Assembly: GCA_016706595.1 (NCBI GenBank)
Contig: JADJJH010000002.1
Span: 186,001-250,000, forward strand
DNA length: 64,000 nucleotides
Source: Bacteroidota bacterium
GTDB taxonomy: Bacteria > Bacteroidota > Bacteroidia > Chitinophagales > Chitinophagaceae
Reading direction: 5' to 3'
In this document: positions 16,741-25,735 of the stretch, piece after piece
How positions within the stretch are numbered: position 1 is the stretch's first letter
How the letters are laid out: each line of letters begins with the position of its first letter
Made by a program: the position numbers and the translations under genes
The notes under the pieces: model-generated
Seen by the model: only the letters and a program-made list of their open reading frames with translations
Told to the model about the DNA's origin: nothing
Database searches by the model: none

Positions 16741-18641
16741 TTCTTCTTAATTAATTCACCTGCATCATTTAAAGCAAGCTGTTTATCGTCGAGCAAAAAT
16801 CGTATTATTTTCATCACATTTGCTTGCATTAAGGTAGAATGTTTTTTGAGAAACAAATCGATATTTACTTTGTCTAACTGATCTATTTCGATAAGTAGTT
16901 GGTTACGAATCAAATTAAAATCCTCCTTACCTTGTAATTCTTTTTTCGATTGTAAGCAGTTATCGCAAATGCCGCATTTTGTTTCCTTTGCCTCGCTAAA
17001 ATAATGAATCAGATAATTGGCTCTGCAAAACTTGTCTTGCTGTACAAAGCGTATCATAAATTGTACCCTATCTTGGTATCTTTTTTTTAAAATCTCAATC
17101 AGTGTTTTATCTATTCGCAATTGTTGTTTAGGTAATCGATCGTGTAAATAAAACAATTGAGGTTGGTCTTTCGCTTCTATATAATCGATAATCCCTAAAC
17201 CATGCAGTTTGCGTAATATCATTTGAACATAATCTATGCTTGCACCAACATGTTGCGCAATAAGCAATTCGCGTATCGATACATGATGATGCCATAAGCC
17301 ACCATACAAACGTAGCACTTGTTTAATTATTTCATCCACATCAGGATGTTGTAGTTCAAGCATCTCTAAATCTTCCTTACTTCCTATCATTGAAATTTTG
17401 GAGGGCAGAAAAACACTCTCACTTAACGACCAATAGCCTTGTTGTTCAAGTATTTTGATACTACTCATCACTTCAATGAGGTTGAGTTTAAATTTTCGGC
17501 TAAAATCTACCACCTCAAAATCGTAAGTATTTTCTAAGCCACCATCTAATGGAATTTCTAAATAGTAAGCAAGTGATTCATATACTTCTTTTATTGTATC
17601 GGTTGATGGATAACGAAGATCAATACTTTGTAATAAAGCGCTCAGATCTTTTTTTTGATACAATAAAACGGCATAGGCTTTTTGTTCGTCTCGTCCGGCC
17701 CTACCTGCTTCTTGGTAATAAGCTTCCGGTGTTTCTGGAATATCATAATGTATAACACAACGCACATCCGATTTGTCGATTCCCATTCCAAATGCATTGG
17801 TACATACCATGGTTTGTACTTGGGCATTCATCCAGTTGTCTTGTTTTTTACTTCGTTGAATATGATCTAATCCAGCATGATAATAATCGGCTGAAATACC
17901 TTGTGACTGTAAGGCTTCTGAAAGTTCTTTGGTATGGCGGCGACTTCGACAATAAACAATAGAACTACCTTTCACTTTGGATAAAATTTCGATAGTCTTT
18001 ACGGTTTTATCATCTACTTCAAAACAAGAGAATGAAATATTGGGACGAGCGAAGGTGGTGAAAAATGTTTTGTGATGTTGTAAGGCAAGTCTTTCAATGA
18101 TATCTTGTTGAACAAAGGGCGTTGCACTCGCCGTTAAAGCAAGAATTGGAATAGTGGGATGAAATTTTCGAATGGCAGCAATTTCTAAATAGGGCGGACG
18201 AAAATCGTAACCCCATTGAGAAATACAATGCGCTTCATCAACGGCTATTAAATTTATGTGCCAATCAATTAGGTAATCAAGAAAGTGAGCAGATAATAAA
18301 CGTTCGGGCGATACAAATAGAAATTTATACTTGCCAGTGCTCATTTTACGGTAAGCTTCGTCAACCTCCTCAGTGCTCATGCCACTAAAAACAGCTAATG
18401 CTGGGATATCTCGTTTTAATAAACCCATCATCTGATCTTTCATTAAGGCAATGAGCGGAGAAATTACTAAACAAGCACCTTCCTTAGCTAAGGTCGGTAA
18501 TTGATAACAGATTGATTTTCCGCCGCCTGTTGGTAAAATGCCCAAGGCATCCTTGCCACCTAAAATATGCATAATGATTTCTTCTTGCCGAGGACGAAAT
18601 GCATTGTAATGCCAATATTTTTTTAGGAGCTCATGTATCAT
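16737..18641 (-). CDS. recQ: RecQ-family ATP-dependent DNA helicase
   Basis: A 3'-5' DNA helicase of the RecQ family (634 residues from the ATG at 18641). Helicase motifs are intact: Q-motif/motif 0 FRPRQEEII, Walker A PTGGGKSICYQLP, DEAH as VDEAHCISQWGYDFRP, motif III ALTASA, and motif VI QEAGRAGRDE. After the helicase there is about 190 residues of winged-helix-like sequence and only then the zinc site (CRANYLIHYF...CGICDNC, four cysteines), close to the C-terminus; no HRDC domain follows. This differs from E. coli RecQ, where zinc, winged helix and HRDC come in that order. A TTG at 18650 is an alternative start, but the promoter spacing favours ATG 18641. Confidence 0.93.
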   Translation of the reverse strand: MIHELLKKYWHYNAFRPRQEEIIMHILGGKDALGILPTGGGKSICYQLPTLAKEGACLVISPLIALMKDQMMGLLKRDIPALAVFSGMSTEEVDEAYRKMSTGKYKFLFVSPERLLSAHFLDYLIDWHINLIAVDEAHCISQWGYDFRPPYLEIAAIRKFHPTIPILALTASATPFVQQDIIERLALQHHKTFFTTFARPNISFSCFEVDDKTVKTIEILSKVKGSSIVYCRSRRHTKELSEALQSQGISADYYHAGLDHIQRSKKQDNWMNAQVQTMVCTNAFGMGIDKSDVRCVIHYDIPETPEAYYQEAGRAGRDEQKAYAVLLYQKKDLSALLQSIDLRYPSTDTIKEVYESLAYYLEIPLDGGLENTYDFEVVDFSRKFKLNLIEVMSSIKILEQQGYWSLSESVFLPSKISMIGSKEDLEMLELQHPDVDEIIKQVLRLYGGLWHHHVSIRELLIAQHVGASIDYVQMILRKLHGLGIIDYIEAKDQPQLFYLHDRLPKQQLRIDKTLIEILKKRYQDRVQFMIRFVQQDKFCRANYLIHYFSEAKETKCGICDNCLQSKKELQGKEDFNLIRNQLLIEIDQLDKVNIDLFLKKHSTLMQANVMKIIRFLLDDKQLALNDAGELIKKK

Positions 18642-18659
18642 TGTGTGCAAGAAGGTTCA

Positions 18660-18667
18660 CAAAAATA
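18660..18667 (-). promoter_or_regulatory. Promoter -7 box of recQ
   Basis: TATTTTTG on the minus strand (18667-18660) matches TAnnTTTG and lies 18 bases before the ATG at 18641. Confidence 0.5.
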
Positions 18668-18729
18668 GTACAAAGCACTTTTTCACTTGCCTAAAGTTTT
18701 TAGTCGCTTTCAAGTACCTTAGCAATCTG

Positions 18730-20556
18730 ATGATGAAGCATTTTATAAAAATTATTTTTGCCTTGTGTATTTTGCTCACGGCACGATATGTATGTGCACA
18801 AAGCTTGGCAGATAGTATCATAAAAATACATGCAGCTTCAGTGGATACGATTAAACTAAATGCCTATTTGAAAGCGGCATCCAGCTTACACAATAAGGAT
18901 GCTAAAAATGCTATTAAACTGTGTAAAGAAGTAATTACACTTGCTGAACATAATAAACTCGTTCGTTATGCTGCTGAGGCGAATTTAATTATTGGATTGG
19001 CTCATTATTTTACAGGAGAACATCAACTCACCTTGCGAGATTATTTGCAATCGATTGCCTTGTTTGAAAAATGCAAAGATGAAATAGGGAAGGCAAGAGT
19101 TCATAATGAATTGGGAAATTTTTATGGTAAGCAAAAGAAGTATACCGAAGCAGAAGCTTCTTTTATAGTTGCACGAGATATAGCTAAAAAGTATACGCGC
19201 GATGATGTGTATGCCACCGCAATAAACAACTTAGGATCATTGGCACAAACACAAGGCAACCATACTAAAGCGTTATTATATTTTACCGAGGCTATTGTAT
19301 TATATGAAAAACTGAAGGATAGTATTGGCATTTCATATGGCTTAGATTATCGGTCGATTTCATTATCTGCATTGGGGAAAAATGCTGAAGCTATCACGCA
19401 ACAAATTCAAGCGTTAGCAATTCGTACTCGTTTGAAAGATAGCAATGCCATGGCAGTTTCTCTGATCAATTTAGCAGAGATCGAGTTTCAAACTTTACGT
19501 ATCGATGACGCTGAACAACATATGTTGCAATGTTTGGAAATTAGTGAGAAGATTAACTACAAGGATTTAAGTGCCTATACTTGTAAAATGCTAGCCGCAT
19601 TGTATGCTAAAAAAGGTAATGCAACACAGGCATATGCTTATCATGTAAAATATGCGCAGCTCAATGAAGAAATTTTTAATGCCAACAATCGTAAACAAAT
19701 AGATGAATTGCAAACTAAATATGAAAGTGAAAAGAAAATACAGCAAATAAAATTGTTACAAGCTCAACAAAAATTAAAGGCTGAACAAACAGCGAAACAG
19801 CGAAATATATTCATAGGCTTCATTCTTTTACTTGGTGTTTGTTTTTTAGGTATCATCCAATATCAGAAACGGAAAAAGCAACATGAACTTGACACGGTAT
19901 TGATTGCCGAAAAGATAGCTACAAATAGGGCGATTATTGAAGCAGAAGAAAAAGAAAGACTGCGTATAGCGCGTGATTTACATGATGGTGTTGCACAAAC
20001 GATGGTAGCTGCTAAAATGCAATTAGAAAGTTTTATCGAAAATTTATCTGCTACGGATGAACAACCGGATACCTTAAAAAATGCGTATGCATTAGTTCAA
20101 GATGCAGCAAGTGAAGTAAGGGCTGTTTCGCATAGTATGATACCGAATGCTTTATTAAAATCGGGATTAGTTGCCGCGGTACGAGATTTTGTTCATCGAA
20201 TGGGTAATGAAAAATTGAAGATTAATTTGCAAATTGTAGGACTCAATCAGCGCTTATCGATTGAATATGAAACCGTAATTTTTAGAGTATTGCAAGAGCT
20301 CATTAACAACATCATCAAGCATGCAAACGCAAATGAAATAGGGATTCAATTCATTAGAGAAGACCATGAGTTTACCATGATTATTGAGGATAATGGCACT
20401 GGGTTTGATACTACAAAATTGAATGAGCAAAGTGGGGTAGGTGTAAAAAATAGTATGGCCCGTGTGAGCTATTTAAAAGGACAAATTCATTTTGATTCGC
20501 AAAAAGGTCATGGAACAACTGTAATCGTTGAAATTCCTATTGATGATACATTGTAA
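18730..20556 (+). CDS. Orphan TPR sensor histidine kinase (HisKA_3 / NarL type)
   Basis: A 608-residue membrane sensor. MMKHFIKIIFALCILLTARYVCAQS is a signal peptide, which fixes the start at 18730 and rules out the longer frame from 18643. Residues about 30-330 form tetratricopeptide repeats (for example the DEIGKARVHNELGNFYGKQK and NLGSLAQTQGNHTKALLYF units) in the periplasm. A membrane span (IFIGFILLLGVCFLGII) lies near residues 360-377. The dimerisation box is ERLRIARDLHDGVAQTM with phospho-acceptor His418, and the ATPase domain ends EDNGTGFD...GVGVKNSMARV. It should phosphorylate a NarL/LuxR-type regulator, but none is adjacent: pyrH follows on the other strand. Confidence 0.92.
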   Translation: MMKHFIKIIFALCILLTARYVCAQSLADSIIKIHAASVDTIKLNAYLKAASSLHNKDAKNAIKLCKEVITLAEHNKLVRYAAEANLIIGLAHYFTGEHQLTLRDYLQSIALFEKCKDEIGKARVHNELGNFYGKQKKYTEAEASFIVARDIAKKYTRDDVYATAINNLGSLAQTQGNHTKALLYFTEAIVLYEKLKDSIGISYGLDYRSISLSALGKNAEAITQQIQALAIRTRLKDSNAMAVSLINLAEIEFQTLRIDDAEQHMLQCLEISEKINYKDLSAYTCKMLAALYAKKGNATQAYAYHVKYAQLNEEIFNANNRKQIDELQTKYESEKKIQQIKLLQAQQKLKAEQTAKQRNIFIGFILLLGVCFLGIIQYQKRKKQHELDTVLIAEKIATNRAIIEAEEKERLRIARDLHDGVAQTMVAAKMQLESFIENLSATDEQPDTLKNAYALVQDAASEVRAVSHSMIPNALLKSGLVAAVRDFVHRMGNEKLKINLQIVGLNQRLSIEYETVIFRVLQELINNIIKHANANEIGIQFIREDHEFTMIIEDNGTGFDTTKLNEQSGVGVKNSMARVSYLKGQIHFDSQKGHGTTVIVEIPIDDTL

Positions 20557-20612
20557 TCTTTTGCGAAACCCAATGAATCTATAAAAACCTTTTTGCTGGG
20601 TCCTTTATAGCA

Positions 20613-21326
20613 TTAATTGTTTACCACCGTGCCAATATTTTCCCCCGCAATAATCTTCACCAAATTACCCGCCGTATTCATGTCAAATACTACAATCGGC
20701 ATTTTATTTTCTTGACAAAGTGTAAAGGCAGTCATGTCCATTACCTTCAAATTTTTTGAAATGGCATCACTGAATGAAATATTCTGGAACTTAACAGCGT
20801 CTTTATTTTTTTCGGGATCACTATCATAAATGCCATCTACACGAGTTCCTTTTAAAATAGCATCGGCACTAATTTCAACTGCACGTAATGAACCGGCAGT
20901 GTCGGTGGTGAAGTAAGGATTTCCGGTACCGGCTCCAAAAATAACTACTCTGCCTTTTTCTAAATGTCGGATGGCTTTGCGTCGAATAAAAGGCTCAGCA
21001 ACTTGATCCATTTTGATGGCACTTTGTAAACGGGTTTGTACGCCTACTTTCTCAAGCATACTCTGCATGGCAATGCCATTAATTACAGTTGCCAGCATCC
21101 CCATATAATCGCCTTGAGCACGTTCAATACCGGTTTCTTTTTCATTCATCCCTCGATAAATATTTCCACCACCAATCACCAAAGCCACTTGTACACCCAT
21201 TTCAACAATAGCTTTAATATCATAGGCATATTGCTCTAAAATCTGCGGAGCTAAGCCAAATGATTTATCGCCCATTAAACTTTCGCCCGATAACTTTAAT
21301 AATATCCTTTTATACGCTGGTTGCAT
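20613..21326 (-). CDS. pyrH: UMP kinase
   Basis: Phosphorylates UMP to UDP in pyrimidine nucleotide synthesis; bacterial-type, amino-acid-kinase fold. The sequence shows KRILLKLSGESLMG, the nucleotide-binding VIGGGNIYRG, and GAGTGNPYFTTDTAGSLRA, all diagnostic of PyrH. The start is the ATG at 21326 (237 residues); a TTG extension to 21341 would overlap the promoter box. In many bacteria pyrH lies beside tsf and frr; here it does not, being preceded on the same strand by a MacB-type permease 207 bases upstream with a palindrome between them. It should therefore be transcribed from its own promoter. Confidence 0.97.
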   Translation of the reverse strand: MQPAYKRILLKLSGESLMGDKSFGLAPQILEQYAYDIKAIVEMGVQVALVIGGGNIYRGMNEKETGIERAQGDYMGMLATVINGIAMQSMLEKVGVQTRLQSAIKMDQVAEPFIRRKAIRHLEKGRVVIFGAGTGNPYFTTDTAGSLRAVEISADAILKGTRVDGIYDSDPEKNKDAVKFQNISFSDAISKNLKVMDMTAFTLCQENKMPIVVFDMNTAGNLVKIIAGENIGTVVNN

Positions 21327-21338
21327 GAAAAATTTTTG

Positions 21339-21346
21339 CAAATATA
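21339..21346 (-). promoter_or_regulatory. Promoter -7 box of pyrH
   Basis: TATATTTG on the minus strand (21346-21339) lies 12 bases before the ATG at 21326, giving a 5' leader of under ten bases and setting the start codon. Confidence 0.55.
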
Positions 21347-21472
21347 AACTTCGAAATCTGGATTCGCTAAGGAATCATTGAGATAATACGAAGCGCTTGC
21401 AGATTAATACAAGACGATAAATGATTTTAAAACCCCTCAGACAAGGCAGCAGTTATCTAGGGTAAATAAAGG

Positions 21473-21490
21473 ATGCCGTACGTACGGCAT
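21473..21490. repeat. 18-bp perfect palindrome with CCGTACGTACGG core
   Basis: ATGCCGTACGTACGGCAT is its own reverse complement. It lies 44 bases past the stop of the minus-strand permease and so could act as its terminator stem, though only a weak T-rich tract follows on that strand. The core recurs at 30049-30064, also beyond gene ends. Confidence 0.6.
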
Positions 21491-21533
21491 TCGAATAACG
21501 AAGCATCAGTGGTTTTTAGAGATGTCCTAATTT

Positions 21534-22784
21534 CTATTCGTATCGCAAAGCAGTAATAGGGTTTAGTCTGCTTGCCTTTAAGGCAGGATAGATACCTGCT
21601 AATAATCCTACTACAAAACAAATACTAATACCAATACCAATCCACATCCATGGAATTACAAAGGCAGAGTGAAATACAAGCGACAAAATATTGCCCATTA
21701 ATATGCCGATGACAATTCCGATAATACCGCCAGAAACACTGATGATAATGGCTTCTGATAAAAATTGAATTCGAATGGTATTACTATTTGCGCCAATAGC
21801 TTTTGATAAACCAATTTCTCGGGTTCGTTCGGCTACCGATACCAACATAATATTCATTAAGCCAATGGCAGCACCTAACAAGGTAATTAAACCTATCACT
21901 GCGGCGGCCATAGTTACATATTTCAGATTATCAATTAATGAATTAGCAATTTCATCATTTTTATTGATCGAAAAATTATTTTCATGCATCGCATCTAATC
22001 TTCGTGCATTGCGCATAATGCCTTCGGCTTCATCGCTAGCAATATCCAACAATTTCAAATCATTTACCCACACACTAATTACATATGATTTTTTAGACAC
22101 GTTAAATCGTTGACGAGCATTGTTAAGCGTAATAATTACCATATTATCGGTACGGTCTATTAAACTTGAACCTTTGCTTTCTAATACACCTACCACTCGA
22201 TATCGTGCATCACCTACTGAAATAAATCCATTGGGGGCTTGCTCAATATCGCCAAAATATTTAGTAGCTAAACTATTACCTAATAGACAAATATTTTCGT
22301 TACCGGCAATATCCAATGAATTGAAATTTCGACCCACTGCTAACGATCCACCAGATACTTTCATATAATGTTCATCGGCGCCCATGACCATGATATTGGG
22401 ATTTGATTTTTGTTTTCCTCGTTTAAGGGTTGCATTGTTTGTTGCCAACACATTAATACTAACCGTGGAGGGGTAAGGGAAATTCTCTTTAAAATATTGT
22501 GCTTCGGTTAGCTTAATTCGGTTTTGATCTTCATTTTCATTATTCCTTCTACGGCCGCTACCTCCTTTTGATTTAACCACTAAACTTTGAGAGGTAATAT
22601 TGAAAGTATTAGAGCCCATGGTAGTAAAATTCTCGTAAATGGTTCCTTTTAAAATTTCAATTACCGTGATGATTGAAATTAACGCCGTGATGCCAATAGC
22701 AATAATGGCAATGGTTAAGTTCGAGCGCAATCTGCTATGACTAATTGCTCTTCTAGCTAATGATATAGTATCGCCTAATTTCAA
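21534..22784 (-). CDS. MacB/FtsX-type ABC transporter permease
   Basis: A 416-residue inner-membrane permease of the MacB type: an N-terminal span (LTIAIIAIGITALISIITVIEI), a large periplasmic MacB core domain (about residues 50-270, with QSLVVKSKGG near its start), and three C-terminal spans of the FtsX domain ending GLLAGIYPALKASRLNPITALRYE. The conserved SVAERTREIGLSKAIGA loop that touches the ATPase is present. No ATPase or membrane-fusion gene is next to it, so its partners must be elsewhere. The start codon appears to be TTG at 22784: no in-frame ATG exists before the first span, and TATCTTTA at 22810-22803 could be its promoter. Confidence 0.88.
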   Translation of the reverse strand: MKLGDTISLARRAISHSRLRSNLTIAIIAIGITALISIITVIEILKGTIYENFTTMGSNTFNITSQSLVVKSKGGSGRRRNNENEDQNRIKLTEAQYFKENFPYPSTVSINVLATNNATLKRGKQKSNPNIMVMGADEHYMKVSGGSLAVGRNFNSLDIAGNENICLLGNSLATKYFGDIEQAPNGFISVGDARYRVVGVLESKGSSLIDRTDNMVIITLNNARQRFNVSKKSYVISVWVNDLKLLDIASDEAEGIMRNARRLDAMHENNFSINKNDEIANSLIDNLKYVTMAAAVIGLITLLGAAIGLMNIMLVSVAERTREIGLSKAIGANSNTIRIQFLSEAIIISVSGGIIGIVIGILMGNILSLVFHSAFVIPWMWIGIGISICFVVGLLAGIYPALKASRLNPITALRYE

Positions 22785-22866
22785 ATTTAATGGTAAGTGG
22801 CGTAAAGATACTTAGAGATTAAGAGATTCATACTATACGCTTAAGATTAAATCGAGAGTATTTAGG

Positions 22867-23355
22867 ATTTCAATTAAAGCACGAAATACTAAATTAGAAA
22901 TACGAAGGGGGACTAGAGTTAGATTGGAAACTATAGGTAGCATTCAATCTTCAATCTTCAAATTTCAATTAAAGCACGAAATACTAAATTAGAAATACGA
23001 AGGGGGACTAGAGTTAGATTGGAATTATAGGTAGCATTCAATCTTCAAATTTCAATTAAAGCACGAAATACTAAATTAGAAATACGAAGGGGGACTAGAG
23101 TTAGATTGGAAACTATAGGTAGCATTCAATCTTCAATCTTCAAATTTCAATTAAAGCACGAAATACTAAATTAGAAATACGAAGGGGGACTAGAGTTAGA
23201 TTGGAAACTATAGGTAGCATTCAATCTTCAATCTTCAAATTTCAATTAAAGCACGAAATACTAAATTACAAATACGAAGGGGGACTAGAGTTAGATTGGA
23301 ACTATAGGTAGCATTCAATCTTCAATCTTCAATCTTCAAATTTCAAATTTCAATT
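22867..23355. repeat. Minisatellite of five ~95-bp units between divergent genes
   Basis: Units begin with CAATTAAAGCACG at 22871, 22966, 23053, 23148 and 23243, giving spacings of 95, 87, 95 and 95 bases; the fifth runs to about 23340. Each includes GAAATACTAAATTAGAAATAC, then AAGGGGGACTAGAG and TTAGATTGG, and ends with TTCAATCTTC words whose number differs (one to three). Copies differ by only a few bases. The array is flanked by an 11-bp direct repeat, TTTAGGATTTC (22861-22871 and 23355-23365). There are no unique spacers, so it is not CRISPR. No gene is seen in 22785-23414. Confidence 0.9.
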
Positions 23356-23388
23356 TTAGGATTTCGAATTAGCACCTCATATTTCCAT

Positions 23389-23396
23389 TACATTTG
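23389..23396 (+). promoter_or_regulatory. Promoter -7 box of the TlpA pair
   Basis: TACATTTG at 23389-23396 lies 18 bases before the ATG at 23415 and just beyond the minisatellite, so array length may affect upstream promoter contacts. Confidence 0.55.
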
Positions 23397-23414
23397 CCAT
23401 TCAAATTTATTTGC

Positions 23415-24506
23415 ATGAAATTATATATAGTGTTTATGATGGCTTGTTTAACATTATTTGCTTGCAAGCAAAACAAAACCAATTTTACCGTGGATGGCGA
23501 GATAACAAACATGCCTAATGGTGAAATCTATTTTATAAAATCAGGTGATGCCAAAGATATAGATACGGTAAAAGTAAAAGATGATAAATTTATTTACACC
23601 GGATTTTTATCGGAGCCAACCGTTTATATGGTAAATTTTGGTCCTGAAGAACAACCTGCTTTCATAATTCTTGAAAAAGGCAAAACCAAGATGAGCTTTA
23701 CCAAAGGGGCTTCAAATAGCTTGCAGGTTAATGGGGGTGCTCAACACGATATCTATAATCAATTTTTAGAAATTTGCAAACCCGTGTTCATTTCAATGGA
23801 CTCCATTGGCAAGGAAGCCGCTGCCCATGAACAAGACATTTCGTTTATTGCTTTGTTACAACAAGAATTTAAAAAACTCGATGATACGCTTAAACAAAGG
23901 CAATTCAACTTTATTAAACAACATCCGCAAGGGGTGGCTAGCGCATTTTTAGCGATGAATTATTTCAGCGAATCCGAAGACAAATCATATACCGACATTA
24001 CAACTGTATATGATGCACTTGATCAGCCCACAAAAGAAAGTTATTATGGTAAAAAATTAGCCGACATAAAAGAACAAATGAAAACAACAGCTATAGGTGC
24101 ATTTGCTCCTGATTTTTCCTTACCTAATGCTGAGGGGAAATTGATAAGCTTGTCAACCTACAAAGGCAAAATTACCTTAATTGATTTTTGGGCAAGTTGG
24201 TGCGGCCCTTGCCGAGCCGAAAACCCCAATGTGGTGAAAGCTTATCAAAAGTATCACGAGAAAGGGTTTGAAATTTTAGGCGTTTCACTCGATGATAAAA
24301 AGGAAAAATGGTTGCAAGCCATTCAAAGCGACCAATTAAATTGGGCTCATGTAAGTGATTTAAAGGGTTGGGAAAGTTCAATAAATGCTACATACGGAAT
24401 AAGTTCTATTCCAGCGAATTACTTACTAGATACAGAAGGCCGTATTTTAGCAAAAAATTTACGAGGAGATAAATTACAGCAAAAACTTGGTGAACTATTT
24501 AAATAA
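23415..24506 (+). CDS. TlpA-like thiol-disulfide oxidoreductase lipoprotein, DUF4369
   Basis: A 363-residue exported thioredoxin-fold protein. The start is MKLYIVFMMACLTLFAC: a lipoprotein signal with the lipobox cysteine at residue 17, so it should be anchored in a membrane. Residues about 20-210 are a DUF4369 domain (FTVDGEITNMPNGEIYFIK). The C-terminal ~140 residues are TlpA/AhpC-like, with FAPDFSLPNAEGK and the active site DFWASWCGPCRAENP, and GISSIPANYLLD holding the cis-proline. It would reduce or exchange disulfides in periplasmic proteins. The next gene, 17 bases away, is a paralogue, so this is a tandem duplication in one operon. Confidence 0.92.
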   Translation: MKLYIVFMMACLTLFACKQNKTNFTVDGEITNMPNGEIYFIKSGDAKDIDTVKVKDDKFIYTGFLSEPTVYMVNFGPEEQPAFIILEKGKTKMSFTKGASNSLQVNGGAQHDIYNQFLEICKPVFISMDSIGKEAAAHEQDISFIALLQQEFKKLDDTLKQRQFNFIKQHPQGVASAFLAMNYFSESEDKSYTDITTVYDALDQPTKESYYGKKLADIKEQMKTTAIGAFAPDFSLPNAEGKLISLSTYKGKITLIDFWASWCGPCRAENPNVVKAYQKYHEKGFEILGVSLDDKKEKWLQAIQSDQLNWAHVSDLKGWESSINATYGISSIPANYLLDTEGRILAKNLRGDKLQQKLGELFK

Positions 24507-24523
24507 TCTTTACTTTTAATTCT

Positions 24524-25612
24524 ATGCAAAAATTATTTTCAGTGCTCATCGCACTTTTTCTTGTACCATTTGTTTCAAATGCTAAATCAACAAAGTTTAC
24601 ATTAAAAGGAACCGTTAGCGACACAACATCAGGCTTTGTGCTCATTCGAAACCTGGCTCGCCCTTTACCGGATACCATTCAAATTACGAATGGTGAATTT
24701 ACTTATTCAGACGTGATTGATGAACCGGTTCCGTTTGTGATTACTGATGAACGAAATCGCTACCAAATGTTTTTTGCTGAACCGGGTGCTAAAATGCAAA
24801 TGACTTTAGCAAGAAAGGAAATGCAAGTGATTTTTATTGGTGGATCTGCCGCTCATGATATTTTCAGAAAATTGATTGTGGCGCAGGATCCTTGGCAAAA
24901 AATGCGACAGCCCATTCAACAAGCTTTTTCACAGCCCAATGCGAATAAAGATAGCTTGCAAGCTATTTTAATGATGATAGGTAACAAAACCAATGAAAAT
25001 TTTTATAGCTTTTTGAAAGAAAACGGACAAACAGAAGTAGCAGCATTTTTAATTTATAGCTCAATCAGTAACGAACGCAGTATTGATGCTAAAATTGCAG
25101 ATAGCATGTATTCGTTTTTAAACGGTAAGGGACTCACTTGTTTTTATGGACAAGAAACTAAAAAATCTATCGAGAAGTTGAGAGCGGTTACCATCGGTTA
25201 TATGGCACCTGATTTCACTTTACCCGATTCTACCCAAAAGAAAATGTATAGTCTTTCACAGTTTCGAGGAAAATATGTGTTGGTAGATTTTTGGGCAAGT
25301 TGGTGCGGCCCGTGTAAAGCAGAAATTCCATTTTTAAAGGAAGCCTACGCCGAATTTCACGACAAAGGTTTCGATATCCTATCGGTTTCGTTAGACGATA
25401 AACGGGAGAATTGGATGAACTCAATTCGTCAGTTTAAAATGCCTTGGACTCAAGTTTCAGATTGCAAAGGATTTAGAAGTACCGTAAATGATTTGTATCC
25501 AATTCCTTCTATTCCTAAAACCTTATTGCTCGATAAAACCGGAAAAATTATTGCCGCCGACTTACGCGGAAAGGCCTTGGATGCAAAGTTGAAGGAACTT
25601 TTGGAGAAATAG
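24524..25612 (+). CDS. TlpA-like thiol-disulfide oxidoreductase, second paralogue
   Basis: A 362-residue paralogue of the preceding gene with the same DUF4369 plus thioredoxin layout. Instead of a lipobox it has an ordinary Sec signal (LFSVLIALFLVPFVSNAKS), so it is probably soluble in the periplasm. DUF4369 starts at FTLKGTVSDTTSG; the thioredoxin part has MAPDFTLPDS, the active site DFWASWCGPCKAEIP and the cis-proline region PIPSIPKTLLLD. The two proteins agree well in the thioredoxin half and poorly in DUF4369, which suggests different partners. Both are read from the promoter ahead of 23415. Confidence 0.92.
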   Translation: MQKLFSVLIALFLVPFVSNAKSTKFTLKGTVSDTTSGFVLIRNLARPLPDTIQITNGEFTYSDVIDEPVPFVITDERNRYQMFFAEPGAKMQMTLARKEMQVIFIGGSAAHDIFRKLIVAQDPWQKMRQPIQQAFSQPNANKDSLQAILMMIGNKTNENFYSFLKENGQTEVAAFLIYSSISNERSIDAKIADSMYSFLNGKGLTCFYGQETKKSIEKLRAVTIGYMAPDFTLPDSTQKKMYSLSQFRGKYVLVDFWASWCGPCKAEIPFLKEAYAEFHDKGFDILSVSLDDKRENWMNSIRQFKMPWTQVSDCKGFRSTVNDLYPIPSIPKTLLLDKTGKIIAADLRGKALDAKLKELLEK

Positions 25613-25735
25613 AGATTAATTCAATTACAAATTACGCTTGAGCATTCAGGACTTAAAATGAATGTCTACGATTACTAACTTCTACATTCGACATCATTCT
25701 CATTGAGTTTGATATTCACGGCAGGCAAACCGTCA

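Noticed and set aside
18643..18729. 29-codon N-terminal extension of the TPR kinase
   Set aside because: The signal peptide begins at 18730, and the extension overlaps the recQ promoter area.
22867..23355. Repeat array considered as CRISPR
   Set aside because: Whole ~95-bp units repeat with almost no variable spacer, and no cas gene is present; it is a minisatellite.
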